Below are positions 32,216 through 43,864 of a stretch of DNA of 64,000 bases, piece after piece. The notes beneath the pieces are model-generated. The model did not search any database, had not been told where the DNA came from, and saw nothing but the letters and a program-made list of their open reading frames with translations. How positions within the stretch are numbered: the first letter of the stretch is position 1; each line of letters opens with the position of its first letter. This DNA is from Acanthosepion pharaonis (taxonomy: Eukaryota > Mollusca > Cephalopoda > Sepiida > Sepiidae). The position numbers and the translations under genes were made by a program. The stretch spans positions 412,501 to 476,500 of the forward strand of contig CAHIKZ030004549.1 of assembly GCA_903632075.3 (NCBI GenBank), given 5' to 3'.

Positions 32216-32330
32216 TTTACTCATTTAACCCAAGCAAGGCAATAAAGCTATAAGTACGTAAGAGGTGAAATAATATACAAAAAAACCAGGAAAATGAGAA
32301 AATATTAATGCATTAATGTAATATGAGAAG
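32216..32330 (-). pseudogene. LINE family J terminal scrap
   Basis: Reversed 3' end AACCCAAGCAAGGCAATAAA with a decayed continuation to about 32330. Too short to carry a coding block. Confidence 0.6.
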
Positions 32331-33008
32331 AACCATGAAGATGGATCTTATACTGGAGGGGATGTCAGAAGGTGTGGGGTCTGGACATGCACAACTCCTT
32401 ACTGATTTAAAAAAAAATAATCTATTCAAAACAAAGACATGCTTTACATTTTTTAATGAAACCATCATCCCTTTGAATGGATAATTTTTTTGTATTCCTT
32501 GTAAACAGGGCTTCTTACCTTACCACTTACTCTGTGACCCTCTACCACGAGTGGCTCTTGGGCCTTGTACAGAGTGAACATTATTGTGTAAAAAAAAAAA
32601 AAAAAAAAAAGAGTTTTTTTTTAAATAGTAGCTAACTTCTATTCAGACATTCATGTCTAACAAACAATTCATCTGCATCTGGGTGCATTGCATTCAGTTT
32701 CCCCTGGGTGTACTGCATTCAACTAAACTAGATAGGATTTGGCTTCCATAATTACTTAAATAATTATATTTTAAATTAACAAAAGCTATAATTCACAGTA
32801 TTTATTTCACTGACATTAATAAAACCATCTTCTCCCATTCTAATGAGCTAGACAAACTGAAATTAGGCCAGACATTCAATTTGCTGAAAGTCCAGATTCT
32901 TTAACTCCATTTTAGTGGATAATTAGCTAATAAGCTCAAACCATGAATACAAAAATGTGTTATGTGTCTGGCCAATCAGAATGTTTCTCCCCGTTAAATT
33001 GACATTGA

Positions 33009-33012
<4 letters not shown>
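32331..33012. other. Non-coding stretch
   Basis: Family D repeat (minus) near 32515-32590, followed by an A-run; otherwise nothing recognised. Confidence 0.5.
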
Positions 33013-33050
<38 letters not shown>

Positions 33051-33062
33051 TACATATATATA
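33013..33062. repeat. (TA)n microsatellite
   Basis: TA tract broken by a single ATA and a TACA. Confidence 0.9.
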
Positions 33063-33531
33063 GTTCTATTCTAAAATAATAATTTGTTTCACACTCATCT
33101 TGTCTTGCTGTAAAAGATGATTATTACACATGATCGTTTTTATGTCCAAATGACTTTAATGTACTTTTTTTTTTTTTTTAAACAAGGCTTTTAGAAATGT
33201 TCTTAATATATTTTATTTTGCCAAAAATGATTTTTTTTTTTATTTAAAAATAATTTTCCCCCTGAACTTTTTCTGCATACAAGAAAAATCCTGGACATTT
33301 TTGGAAAAGAAAATTGTCTGAGTCACATCTGTATTTTAAAACTCTTGCATATAAACACACACACACACACACACAGTGTGTACATAGAAAACAATGCTGC
33401 ATTGTGACTAGCAATTTCACACCTTAAATAATAATAGACTAGTTGATTGATCTCTCAAATTATGAAATTGACAGTTACCTTACAGTGTTGATTTCTACTT
33501 TTTGCACTTATATCTATCTGTTTATCTCCAT
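33063..33531. other. Non-coding stretch
   Basis: A (CA)n lies at 33357-33375. 33470-33530 matches a short repeat also seen near 28010-28075 and 57955-58010 (GACAGTTAC then CAGTGTTGATTTCTA). Confidence 0.5.
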
Positions 33532-33548
33532 TATTCAGGACTCTTCCT

Positions 33549-33583
<35 letters not shown>

Positions 33584-33616
33584 GGAAGAGTCCTGAATAT
33601 ATATATATATATATTT
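33532..33616. repeat. Inverted repeat around a TA tract
   Basis: ATTCAGGACTCTTCCTCCAT and its inverse flank about 14 TA units, with a second TA tract following. A hairpin with TA core. Confidence 0.9.
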
Positions 33617-33754
33617 GACTGACAACAATTCAGCCAAGTTTTGATCCTAGCTAGAGGCAACCAGATGTCTAGCCACACTGATGAGCTGTGATACAGAAAA
33701 GCAGTTTGTCTGTGGATGACAATATATATATTTAAACAATTTTTTTAGTAGATA

Positions 33755-33890
33755 CGTGTATTTCAGTCGGGGATCTATTTATTTATCAAATAGTATATTT
33801 ATTTTCATCTGCTGGCCTGAATGTTTGACAAATTTATTAAAGAAAAGTTTGCACTCTCTGACAGGAATTGAACCTGCATCCTTCATTTTA
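33755..33890 (-). mobile_element. SINE type 2, partial
   Basis: Contains the reversed CTGGCCTGAATGTTTGAC body block and the reversed B-box CAGGAATTGAACCTG. The A-box portion is lost. Confidence 0.65.
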
Positions 33891-33894
33891 TATA

Positions 33895-34090
33895 TAATGT
33901 CTATTTGGGCAGCAACCTTTCTTTTAAACATGTTTTGTTGAATATGACAGATAAGGAAAATTTGATGAATTTTTATTGAGTTTTTCTAGTATTAAATTTT
34001 TTCCATTTGGTGAGGGTAATGGAATGCAAAAATGATCTGTAGTGTCCATTGTCTCAAGTTCTATTTGGCCACTTCTTTAGCCATTTTCAA
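33895..34090 (+). mobile_element. Foldback family G, half copy
   Basis: Begins GGGCAGCAACCTTTCTTTTA and ends with the TTTAGCCATTTTCAAGGGG segment, matching the left arm of 19614-20053. Confidence 0.65.
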
Positions 34091-36115
34091 GGGGTTTTGT
34101 TGTTTTGTTAATTTCTGTTGTTTTGTGTTTTTTTTTAATGGTTGTCCTTTTTTTATTCTGAGCCTTCTGAGCAAAAAGGAACATGGCTGAAATTTGAGTT
34201 GATGTCGTTCTCTTTTAAAAGCATTTAGCACATTACTTCCATTGTTAAATAATGTGAGATTAATAATGCCAGATGTTTAATGTAGAATACTTCTCTCATA
34301 TATATATTATATATGTATGTACGTATCCTGCCAAAAGGCATATTCAATTTATGAAAGACTTAAAAAAATCCCCAGGCTGCTAGATGAAAATATACTGCTT
34401 AAAATCAGAGATGTCTCCTCAAATAAATGTATCCAACAATAAATATAATGTATAGAATAATAAGAAATAATCTCAGACTATGAATACAAATCTATTAATT
34501 TCTTATGAAAATAGAAAACAAGACTGTGGTGATTGTCATTTTCATGCCTTAAGCAATTTTCAGATCTAGGCTGTATATTTAGGTCACTGGGTGATTAAAG
34601 AAAGTGACGGAAGGTGATAATTGGCCCTTCCCAGTTTTTAATTAATTTATAAATTTCATTTATTATTTGTTTTGTATATTTTTCATTTGTTCCAAGTTTT
34701 TGTATTTAGAATAAAGCTTATTAAATTTAGGTTATGGGGTTTTATTTTATCTTTTTAGTCATAATGTGGCTGTAGGTAGTGTAGTAGGAAATTGTTTTGT
34801 GCTTGCATTTGTAAATTGTGTGTCTGTATGTGTGTGAGAGTTTTCACAAAGAGTTTTGATATACTTTCAATTTCTTCATACTATATTCTTGTTTTTTTTT
34901 TCTTTCCTATATTCACTTCATCTGTTCTTGGTCTTCATCTTGATCATACAAATGAATAATGAATGCTGGTTTTGATTCCCCCCACCTTTTTTTTTCTTTG
35001 CTGATTTCTACCCATAATACATTTGTTCATGTCACCCCCATAGCTACTAAGTCTTTCTTCCTGTGTCAAAAGACCCAACTGTAATGTACTTTTTTTTTTT
35101 TTTTTACAATATATGTATATTTTTATATAAGAGATATTTGCACAAATTTAATATTTATTCCATAACTCTTCAAGTTGGAGATTAACATGCTAAATACTAA
35201 CACAAAATATTTTTTCCAAATTGTTACCGTTTTTGAGGAAACCAATTTGAAGATTAAGTTCAAAATTAGAGCATTGAAATTTTATTCCAGTGATCAGTTA
35301 TAGCTTTATAGCATGACCTTATCAAATTTATAATTTTCCAAAGCTTTGCAAATTGTATATGGACAAGATGGATGTCACATTATTATTAAATCATTGTACC
35401 ATCAAATAAGATTTTCATTTACTTCAAAGGGAAATTATACTGAAAATGTAGCTATATTATGATGTAATTTATTATACAGGGCAGTAGTTTTAGTGTAATT
35501 TTCAAAAAACAATGAAAATTTAAAACATTTTGTCTCATAATTTGTGCCTAGCAGTATTATGGGCTTACATACACTTTTATCTATTTTTTGTTTTTATTAA
35601 TTATGATTTAACAAATCATCTAACAAATCTTATTCATTGAGTAGCCATTTTGTAATCATTTACATTTTTTTTTACAGTTTTTACTTGCACAGTAAAAAAA
35701 TATTTGCTTGTAGTGATTCATAATTGGAATAGTGTTTTGAATATATTTTTCATTCAATATATTTAATACAAAGATATTTACTTTATTTGGATTTATTCTT
35801 GAAATAGTAAAATTTATAGTAGATCTTATGGTTGCATCTAGCCAGCTGAACTGTGAATTGATGAGATCTTGTTACCAAAGAAGGTGCAATAAATCACTCT
35901 CCTGGAGGTGAGTATCAGCCATGCAGATATAAGGCAAAAAGCAATCTCTCAGATGATTAATAGAGAGAAGTTTCATTTTGCAGGTATTAAAATTAACAAT
36001 CCATTCCAGGCCCCCCTCCCCTCCAGTATTTTTTTAGATCAGCTGTCATGTTGAGCTTATAGAACCAGTTAGACTTACTATTGAGATGGGATTAAATATT
36101 TGTGTCATCATGTTT

Positions 36116-36117
<2 letters not shown>
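34091..36117. other. Long AT-rich non-coding stretch
   Basis: 34140-34270 resembles 10095-10200 (TTTATTCTGAGCCTT and a TTTAGCACATT block), a minor dispersed repeat. I see nothing else: no exon-like frame with splice sites. Confidence 0.45.
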
Positions 36118-36166
<49 letters not shown>

Positions 36167-36289
36167 TAAAAAAAAAAAAAAATTTATAACATAAATATGT
36201 TATGAAATCACTACAAAAATAGCTATTTTGTTTCAACACCCTCGGTGTCTTATCAAGTATCTTATCCGTATACTCCAATTATATACTTG

Positions 36290-36325
<36 letters not shown>
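36118..36325. repeat. Two TA tracts
   Basis: 36118-36161 and 36292-36325. The second runs directly into Penelope-type terminal sequence. Confidence 0.95.
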
Positions 36326-36327
<2 letters not shown>

Positions 36328-36339
36328 GAAATATAGTTT

Positions 36340-36532
36340 TAAGGTGTGCTATATTTATGGGATAAAGTGCTCAATATCAGAGATAGAGCATTTATATATA
36401 TAAAAGTGAACATTGAAGTCAACACTCGGAGGCAACAGGCTGTTTCATGCTGGGCGCAATTGTCAGGCCGCGTGACTATTGTGTCAAGCATGAAACAGCC
36501 TGTTGCCTCCGAGTGTTGACTTCAATGTTCAC
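36340..36532. mobile_element. Penelope-type terminus as a 46-bp perfect inverted pair
   Basis: The conserved block (36365-36390) is followed by arms 36406-36451 and 36487-36532 that are perfect inverses of each other over 46 bases, with a 35-base spacer. Each arm ends in a GAAAC-containing half of a hammerhead-like motif. The organisation (block, spacer, ribozyme half, inverted partner) parallels the 9.8-kb terminus. Confidence 0.8.
36433..36475 (-). ncRNA. Hammerhead-like motif, decayed core
   Basis: Minus strand: GGC, CTGACAA (expected CTGACGA; one substitution at a core G), stem II TTGC-GCCCA-GCAT, GAAA, stem III ACA/TGT around GCC, T17, then GCC pairing the initial GGC. The U.U base of stem II is shared with the 7.4-kb copy. 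The core change should abolish or greatly reduce activity. Confidence 0.6.
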
Positions 36533-37151
36533 ATATATACACGTACTTTCTTCCCACCTGTGTTGACAAGGCCTACAAGTAGATCTGGTGGGTCAAAATA
36601 GCTATTCACATGAAGTAATCTTGGATTTCAATTCTATATAATATATGCTGTTATAATAAATAGACTAAGCTCTTTTAGTGGATTAGTTTTAATATTTTAT
36701 ATTATTAAGATTCTATTATATTTATATTATTAGGATTATATACCAACAGGTCAATACCTGTGTGTGTGTGTGTGTATATACATATATATAATAACAACAT
36801 ACATACACACTTGAAAAATTTTTCCTTACATATAAATATATTTCTTCCACAGGTATTATAAATACAGTGCTCAATGTTATGAGACAGAGCTATAAGTATA
36901 TATTATTAAATATACATAATATCTAACGTTAATAGCATGACTCAGAGTTTTATGCAGGTGCTGCAATAATTCTAACATTTTAGGCAGCCATAACTAAACA
37001 AACAAGTTTTAACAAAAATTTTGAATCATCCCCACAAGAACATGAATTAACGGTCAGATTGTATTTTCCACCTGAAGATTGCAGCAATTGCATGAAACTT
37101 GAGTCATGCGATCAATGTTAGATGTTGTGTACATTCATTAATATATATATA
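36533..37151. other. Non-coding stretch
   Basis: (TG)n and TA near 36760-36790; another copy of the conserved terminal block near 36853-36880. Confidence 0.55.
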
Positions 37152-37345
37152 TTCTGTTTATACATTATTTTAATAGATAGAATTTATTTAAGTAAATGCT
37201 CTGTTTTTTAAATAAAGAGTATCAATTAGATTTACTGGCCTGAATGCTCAAGAAATTTCATAGAAAATATACATTCTCTGACAGGAATCGAACTGTCAGT
37301 TGATCTGATGTGCTATACCACTCAACTACAGAGAAGCATCTGGTT
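37152..37345 (-). mobile_element. SINE type 2, left member of an inverted pair
   Basis: Minus-strand head GATGCTTCTCTGTAGTTGAG and the B-box GTTCGATTCC-type sequence, body with CATTCAGGCCAGTAAATC, tail ending TGTATAAACAG. Its partner 37567-37760 faces away, with about 220 bases between. Confidence 0.78.
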
Positions 37346-37566
37346 AGCAAAGCCCAAATTACTGTTCATAAACAACAAATTTTTTTTATGATCTTTCACG
37401 AAACATATAAACAGAAAATATATTAAATAATTGTTGGACTTAATCCATTTCATATGTTGTTAATGTTTATATTAAGGTACGTTTTGTGAGCAGATATGAT
37501 CATTTAGGAATGATCAAAGCTTGAAGATTGTGTGTTTAAAAGCAGTAATTTGGACTTAGCTTACCA

Positions 37567-37760
37567 GATGCTTCTCTGTAACTAAATGGTATAGCATATA
37601 AGATCAAATGATGGTTTCCGTATAAGAATACAGGTTTGATTCTGCAAAATTTTTCAAACATTCAGGCTGGAAAATGTAATTAATACTATTTATTTAAAAA
37701 AAAAGCATTTACTTAAATAATTGTATCTATTAAAAATAATGTATAAACAGAAAATACATT
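37567..37760 (+). mobile_element. SINE type 2, right member of an inverted pair
   Basis: Head GATGCTTCTCTGTAACTAAA, B-box degraded (GGTTTGATTC), tail to TGTATAAACAGAAAATACAT. Homology extends beyond the SINE head: CAGTAATTTGG on the right matches the inverse of CCCAAATTACTG on the left, so the inversion is larger than the SINE. Confidence 0.75.
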
Positions 37761-38143
37761 GAATGTTGGAATTAATCCATTTCATAATGATCTTATGAGT
37801 ACATGTGTTGAATAGACATCACTGATTTTTGGTTTTTATTTTAAATGTGAATTTGATGTCTCCAGCATTGAGACTGAAAATGTTAATAAAGAAAATATGC
37901 CTGTATTTTTTAGTAGGAACTCTTGGAGAAAATCCAAACCAAACACAATTCTTAGAGTCCCAAGGAAATATTTGGTGGGCTGCAAGGTCTGATGATTCTT
38001 TTTTGTTAATCATAATGCATCAGTTGGAACAAGGACAATCCTGTCTGTCACTTTTTCAGTTTTCACTACCAATATCAGTAAGAGATCATATACATATGTA
38101 CATGATATCTTTGCAATATTTAAGTTTTTTTTTCTTCTTTTGC
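37761..38143. other. Non-coding stretch
   Basis: Nothing recognised. The open frame from 37829 merely leads into the minisatellite. Confidence 0.55.
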
Positions 38144-38770
38144 TTTCCACATCTTTCTCTTTCCACATCTTTCTCTTTCCACATCTTTCTCTTTCCACAT
38201 CTTTACACATCTTTCTCTTTACACATCTTTACACGTCTTTCTCTTTACACATCTTTACATCTTTCTCTTTACACATCTTTACACATCTTTTTTCTTTCTT
38301 TTCTCTTTACACATCTTTCTCTTTACACATCTTTCTCTTTACACATCTTTACACATCTTTCTCTTTACACATCTTTACACATCTTTCTCTTTACACATCT
38401 TTACACATCTTTCTCTTTACACATCTTTACACATCTTTCTCTTTACACATCTTTACACATGTTTTTCTTTACACATGTTTTTCTTTACACATGTTTTTCT
38501 TTCCACATGTTTTTCTTTCCACATGTTTTTCTTTCCACATGTTTTTCTTTCCACATGTTTTTCTCTTTCCACATGTTTTTCTCTTTCCACATGTTTTTCT
38601 CTTTCCACATGTTTTTCTCTTTCCACATGTTTTTCTCTTTCCACATGTTTTTCTCTTTCCACATGTTTTTCTCTTTCCACATGTTTTTCTTTCCACATGT
38701 TTTTCTTTCCACATGTTTTTCTTTCCACATGTTTCTCTTTCCACATGTTTTTCTTTCCACATCTTTTCCG
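38144..38770. repeat. 0.63-kb pyrimidine-rich minisatellite
   Basis: Sub-blocks in order: 16-bp units CCACATCTTTCTCTTT; 26-bp composites (ACACATCTTT plus ACACATCTTTCTCTTT); 16-bp ACACATGTTTTTCTTT and CCACATGTTTTTCTTT; then eight or so 18-bp CCACATGTTTTTCTCTTT; then 16-bp again. Because the units lack stop triplets, long frames (329 codons on plus, about 100 on minus) run through it in several frames at once; these are artefacts. Confidence 0.95.
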
Positions 38771-39614
38771 TCTTTTTCTTCTAGCATTAAGCTTTGTCTT
38801 CCTAATGTTCTTTATTAGGTATTTTTTAAAAATTTAAATTCTTACAAAAGACATTTCAAAATGATACATAATATTTTGACCTATAAATGGATACTGTAGA
38901 AAAATGAAATAAAACCTGTAAATAAAAGAATAATAGAAAAAAGTATTAATTTTCTCATAATGCAAATGGTTTATACCATGTGATTTTATGACCACACTTT
39001 CAGAAAGAACAGAATTATTCTTTTTTTAATTCTTTATTGTTATTTTATTGTTTTTATTTAATTTTCCTACATTCCTGATGACTGACATGTTGAACTCAGT
39101 TCCTGATAATTTAATTATTCTGACTTAGAAAATCTCATGATTTAAATAAGGAGCATTATAAAGTTCATATCTATTTTATTACTTGATTTTTCAATTATTT
39201 ATTTGCTTGCGAAGTGAATTAGCTTTGAGGCGGTTGAATTGTCATCTACTTGGGAAGAGATTCACAAAAAGAAAAGTGATGACCTGTCTATAATGTGGCT
39301 GTTGTGAGATGAGCCTCTAATTAAAACCCCGAAACCTATCATTTTGATAATTGGTCAAAGAAAAAAAAAAGAAGCACACTTCAGCATGAATGTTATTGAT
39401 TCAGCTTTATTTCATGGGAGGTGGAGTTTTTCAATTGCTGCTCTTGGGATAATTTTAGGTTCTGTGTCTTTTCTTTTATCTTTTGACCCCTCCTACCTGA
39501 CAAAATAAAAACGGTTACAGTTTTGACAAATAGCATTTTAACTGTTTATTACTGATCTGCCACAAAGGTGAGCTGTTTTGACTGCTGGAATTATTTAAAA
39601 TATGAGTATCACAT
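38771..39614. other. Non-coding stretch
   Basis: Nothing recognised. Confidence 0.5.
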
Positions 39615-40361
39615 AATTTACATGTGGACAATTGTCCTCACCTTGTTGATTATCACAACATTCTTTTGGTGCTTGTCAATCCAGTTAACATTCAGCAGAT
39701 GTTGAACTGAACACTTTATTTAATCTCTAGGGGTAAATTGTTCTTGTTCTACTGACCTTGGGTTATCTTCCTTAGTTCTTACTTAATACTGCTCACCATT
39801 TCCACTGAACACAAGTACACATTGCCTGGACCAGGGCTTGAACTTAGAATTACTGTGTCACCAAATTCACCAAACAATGCTTTAATCCACTAGGCATTGT
39901 GTCATGGGACAATTCTGTGGAGAACTTGGAGCCTTAAACCTAGCCTGTCTGATGATGAGTGCTGCTGCTTCCTATGCTTGACTGCACTCACTGAGTCTTC
40001 TCTTTTCCACTGTAGCTGTTGTTGCATTGCTTTAATTTATCATCTCAATGGCTCCCATTTTGTATCTATTTTTATGCTAAGCCTACTATGCAAAGTCTAG
40101 CATATGCATAGATTATTTCAGATATGTAAATGGGGTGATCAATAATCAAGCAGTACTAAAGAACCAGATGGGATATCCCTACATATGTTCATTGGAATGT
40201 GAACAATCTACCCCCATAGATTAAACAAACAGTTGGAAATTCCATGGAGGTTTCTTGGATCAACAAGCACCTGATGAAGGCTGGTGGACACAACTATCAA
40301 AACATTGTGTTAACAACAACAACAACAAAGATGAGAGTAGTTTATTTGTAAATAATGTGCA
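39615..40361. mobile_element. Foldback element with tRNA-like centre, longest copy
   Basis: Left arm ACAATTGTCCTCACCTTGTT ... and right arm TGATGAAGGC ... AACAACAACAAAGATGAG, imperfect inverses. The core in the right arm is CTGATGA at about 40269 then AAAAC after a decayed hairpin. The centre (39830-39905) is a reversed tRNA-like box pair: GGGCTTGAACTTAG and TAATCCACTAGGCATTGTGT. About 750 bp, the largest member. Confidence 0.75.
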
Positions 40362-40394
40362 GCCACATCTAGTCTAGACAAGTGTTTTTATTAT

Positions 40395-40640
40395 ATATTT
40401 AGAGATTCTTATCAAAATCCAAAGAATCTGCAATATCAGTCCTGACCAGGCATCTCAACTTCAGTCACTTTCCCACCATTGTAACCTATCTTCCCTTTGC
40501 TTTTTCTATGACTATTTTCATGGTAATTGTTCTGATAAGCTTTCCACATCTCACAAATTTGAGTGCAGTACTAGATTGGCAGATAGGTCTCATAATTTCA
40601 TTGTTGAAATTGTTAGTGGGAACTGCAATGCTAGAGAAAA
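40395..40640 (+). pseudogene. LINE family J C-terminal fragment
   Basis: Forward frames give NLSSLCFFYDYFHGNCSDKL, then KFECSTRLADRSHNFIVEIV, matching the SLxxFYRYFHG and STRLAxRSH blocks. One frame change lies near 40545; the WNSLP block and 3' UTR are missing. Confidence 0.8.
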
Positions 40641-41414
40641 TGGCTTAGGTCCAAGACAAAAACAGATCCAGAGATGTCTTGCATGTAAAGTATCTAAAGA
40701 AAAAATGGCAGCTTCACAAGTCATACATTTGAAACAGATACATCTCCAAGTTGGATAGACTCTCACAAGAATCTCTTTTAATATATATAAATTTTAACTA
40801 TTGATCAAGCTATAAAAAGGTATAAAAGTAAAGAGGTGACAAAGTGTGACTGCTGTAGTGAGCAGGAGATACACGTTGCAGTCAGTGTTGCTGGATTGTT
40901 TGGCTTATGTTTGTACCCTACTTTGTTAGTTGAAGGAAAATGATTATGGGAATTGCTTACATGCCAAAAGAAACTGAGAAGAGACAACTCAGGACCAGAA
41001 AAACAAACTCTTATTTGGTTATAAAAAAAAGTTAATTTATTAAGGATTAATTAGTAGACAGTTTCTTCAGATGCTGGGACAACTCAGAACTGAGACGACT
41101 CAGCACCAGAAAAAACACAACTTTTTTCTAACCAAATAAAAGTAATTTATTAAACATCAGTGAATAGTTTCCTTCAAATAAGGCATTTGAAAAGGCAGTA
41201 TGTAAAATATTAACCAGTTTTTGTTTTTAACTATTTTAATAAAGTAAATCGTAAAGAAATTTGTACAGTCCTCACTTGGTGTTCCATAGTTGTAGCCTCC
41301 GACCAGACATTGCTAATCTGAGTAAATTTATATATAATCTATATAATAATGATTAACTAAATGACAAGACAGAAAACTGTTGTGATATATTTCCTTCAAA
41401 AGAAGTCATGACAA
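40641..41414. other. Non-coding stretch with a tandem duplication
   Basis: About 40985-41060 and 41085-41160 are direct repeats of about 100 bp (ACTCAGGACCAGAAAAACA and ACTCAGCACCAGAAAAAACA, each followed by TAACCAAATAAAAG-like sequence). Otherwise unrecognised. Confidence 0.6.
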
Positions 41415-41535
41415 TTCACCTATGATAAAGAAAAGGAAGCTGTGGAGAGACATGATCACCCACATTCTGAATAGACACAGACTTTTAAAGAAGACAAGAG
41501 AAAACCATGCCACTGTCTTTCCACAAGATGTTTTG
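41415..41535 (+). pseudogene. LINE 3' end scrap
   Basis: AGGAAGCTGTGGAGAGACAT and the following GATCACCCACATTCTGAA correspond to the end of the LINE copy at 23400-23470. Confidence 0.6.
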
Positions 41536-41850
41536 ACATTTCACAATTAATGAAGATCAATCTCTTGAGAATCATGATTCTGTAGATAATGGCTATAAAA
41601 AAAAAATTATTAATGAAATCAATGTTGTATATAAAAAGCGAAAAATAAAATGGCTACTGCTAACAATTTACATTGAAACATTAACAAAACAGAAATATTA
41701 CAAACTTAAATTTTGACATCTGATATATCTAAATTTTAAAATTAGGCTCTTTCAGTCATATTTTACTTATTTTTTTTTTATCAATCCCACATTTTATTGG
41801 ATATCAATTTGTAACAGAAGGAGACAATTATACAGTATATCTCCTTTCCT

Positions 41851-41900
<50 letters not shown>
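41851..41900. repeat. (CA)n(TA)n microsatellite
   Basis: CA run passing into about 20 TA units. Confidence 0.95.
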
Positions 41901-41904
<4 letters not shown>

Positions 41905-41914
41905 GAGTGAATGA

Positions 41915-42420
41915 TTGATTGATTTGTTTAATGGTACATCAACACTTTATGGGTCATTTAATGCCGATATTTAATTGAAATAATTTGAACACAATTTTAT
42001 GGCTTTAACTAAATATATTTTGAATGCAATTGTATGCTTTCAACTACAGATAAAATGTGTTGTTGGCCATTTTATCATAAATCATTTTGATGTTAATTCT
42101 AATATAAAATAAATTGCTGGTCATTTTATTTTAAAATTGCATTGTAGGTAATTTTACTATAAATATGTATTGTTGGTATTTTTCATATATGTATTGCTGG
42201 TATTTTTACTATAGAAATGTATTTCTATAATTTCATAGTGTTTGGGGATTCACTATTTTCCCATAGCTGGGATTCTAACAGGTGCTACCAGCCCGGGTCA
42301 GGGTGGACCTGAGAACAATAGCAATCAAGAGATAGTTCTATGCTCCTAAAAACCTCCAATCCCCTAATCAGAGGCCTTACTGCCAGATGTAGTTTATCAT
42401 CATACCCTGGACTAGTGAGT
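41915..42420 (+). mobile_element. Dispersed repeat family B
   Basis: Same start (GTACATCAACACTTTATGGG), tandem sub-repeats of TATAAATATGTATTG type and terminus (GATGTAGTTTATCATCATAC) as 16205-16710. Confidence 0.78.
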
Positions 42421-42529
42421 AAAGAAATGATAAGGCAGAAAACTGTGATGCATTTAATTCAGAATGAATATATTCAAACAAATAATGACTTTATTCATTG
42501 ATTTAGAAAAATTCAAGATGTGGAATTAT

Positions 42530-42680
42530 TAAATGACAAACACTTTAGGAGAGATAGTGAAAAGGCAAAACTTAATAGGAGCAACAAAGGACAGGAAATT
42601 ATGGAGAGAGCTGTGAAGAGATGCAGCACATAGAAGATTAGAGATAAGGAAACAGAACATAGAATAGACTGCGCTAGGAG
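42530..42680 (+). pseudogene. LINE 3' end scrap
   Basis: GGACAGGAAATTATGGAGAG and AAAAGGCAAAACTTAATAGG match the end of the LINE at 23380-23440. Confidence 0.65.
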
Positions 42681-43308
42681 TAGTTTTGCCCAATACCACA
42701 AGTTGCTACAAAACCAAAACCTTAACCTGAAAACTCAAGTCATATTCTTAAATAGCCTCATCAGATTGCAATGTTCATGTGGATGTTATGCATGTTGATG
42801 AACTCATTCAAAATATCTAAACTCTCAGCTGTGTACAAACACTTTCTAAGATCAATGGTTAAAAATTGAAGCTTGAGTGTTTTCCCAAAACCATCCATCT
42901 TTGAATACTGTAGCTTGGCACTATGAAATCAGAAAGAACTTTACCAAATAATAGAAACCACACCACTTGTGGACTTTCAACAACAGCAATAACTAGGGGC
43001 GCAAAACTAATCACAACTCGGAACTAATTAATAAAAATTGCAGAAAAGATGAATTATCTTATCTACGAAGGATTTTTAACGCTAAATTAAAAAATTAACA
43101 CCAACTCATTGCATATTGTTTAGGAATTCATGGAAATTGATAACTTTGATTTTAAATCGAGTTGAAATTAGTTCTGTCACTCAATAACTAAAATAGATAT
43201 CACATTGAACTCGGAGAGAAAATGACGACACAAATTTAATATAGCAACCTCTGTTAACTTTAAATTTAATAAAAAGCTTTTCTTTGATATTACTGACCTG
43301 GAGTGTTA
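42681..43308. other. Non-coding stretch
   Basis: Nothing recognised. Confidence 0.5.
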
Positions 43309-43742
43309 TGATCTGTAGAAACTTCAGATAGCTCAGCGTATTGGTATAGACAAGCGTATGGTTACAAGAAAGAAATACGACAACAGCAGAAATAGATTTA
43401 CGTGATTTATTTCAATAGGAACATGTGGGTTTGGGACAGCTACCTTGTGGTATAGTTCATAAGCCAGCTCCCGGTCTGGGTTGATCTCTCATAATAGTTC
43501 ACACTGGTTGGTGTGGCACTCCGTGACAGTTCTTTCCTGGCCTCCTGTTGACTGCTGTTGTAAGTCCCTGTGTGACCCCTTTTATGGCTTAACATGCTCA
43601 TAAAATGACGTGAGTATAATTAGGAGGGAAGCATTTCTATTGGTCGAAAAATAGAAACACTTTAAAATATTATTTTAATTTTTGACCGGAACTCATGCAT
43701 CGGGCCTGTGCATGAATGACGATAATGGTCATTTTGTGACAG
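43309..43742 (-). mobile_element. Candidate solo LTR
   Basis: Read on the minus strand the segment starts TGTCACAAAATG and ends CATAACA, satisfying the TG...CA rule. In order it has a CCAAT sequence, a TATA-like CATAAAAGG about 60 bases later, and AATAAA about 170 bases further on. The GC content is visibly higher than the flanks. No target duplication, primer site or internal gag/pol frame is visible, and no second LTR exists in the window, so this is a hypothesis based on signal order. Confidence 0.42.
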
Positions 43743-43864
43743 GGCCTTGTCCCGTTCACATACGGCTCTCGCTCTTAAGTATGTTAGTTTATTAGCCTGC
43801 AAATCAGCCGAGATATGTCTTATTTTATTTTATATCAGTATGGATCAGCTATAACAAATTAAGT

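Noticed and set aside
38144..38770. CRISPR array
   Set aside because: Regular units, but no unique spacers; repeat units are contiguous and pyrimidine-rich.
37829..38818. 329-codon plus-strand frame and several 97-120 codon frames on both strands
   Set aside because: All come from a 16-18 bp minisatellite without stop triplets; several frames are open simultaneously and the residues are periodic.
43309..43742. Complete LTR retrotransposon or endogenous retrovirus
   Set aside because: No gag, protease, RT, integrase or envelope-like frame nearby and no second LTR in the window.
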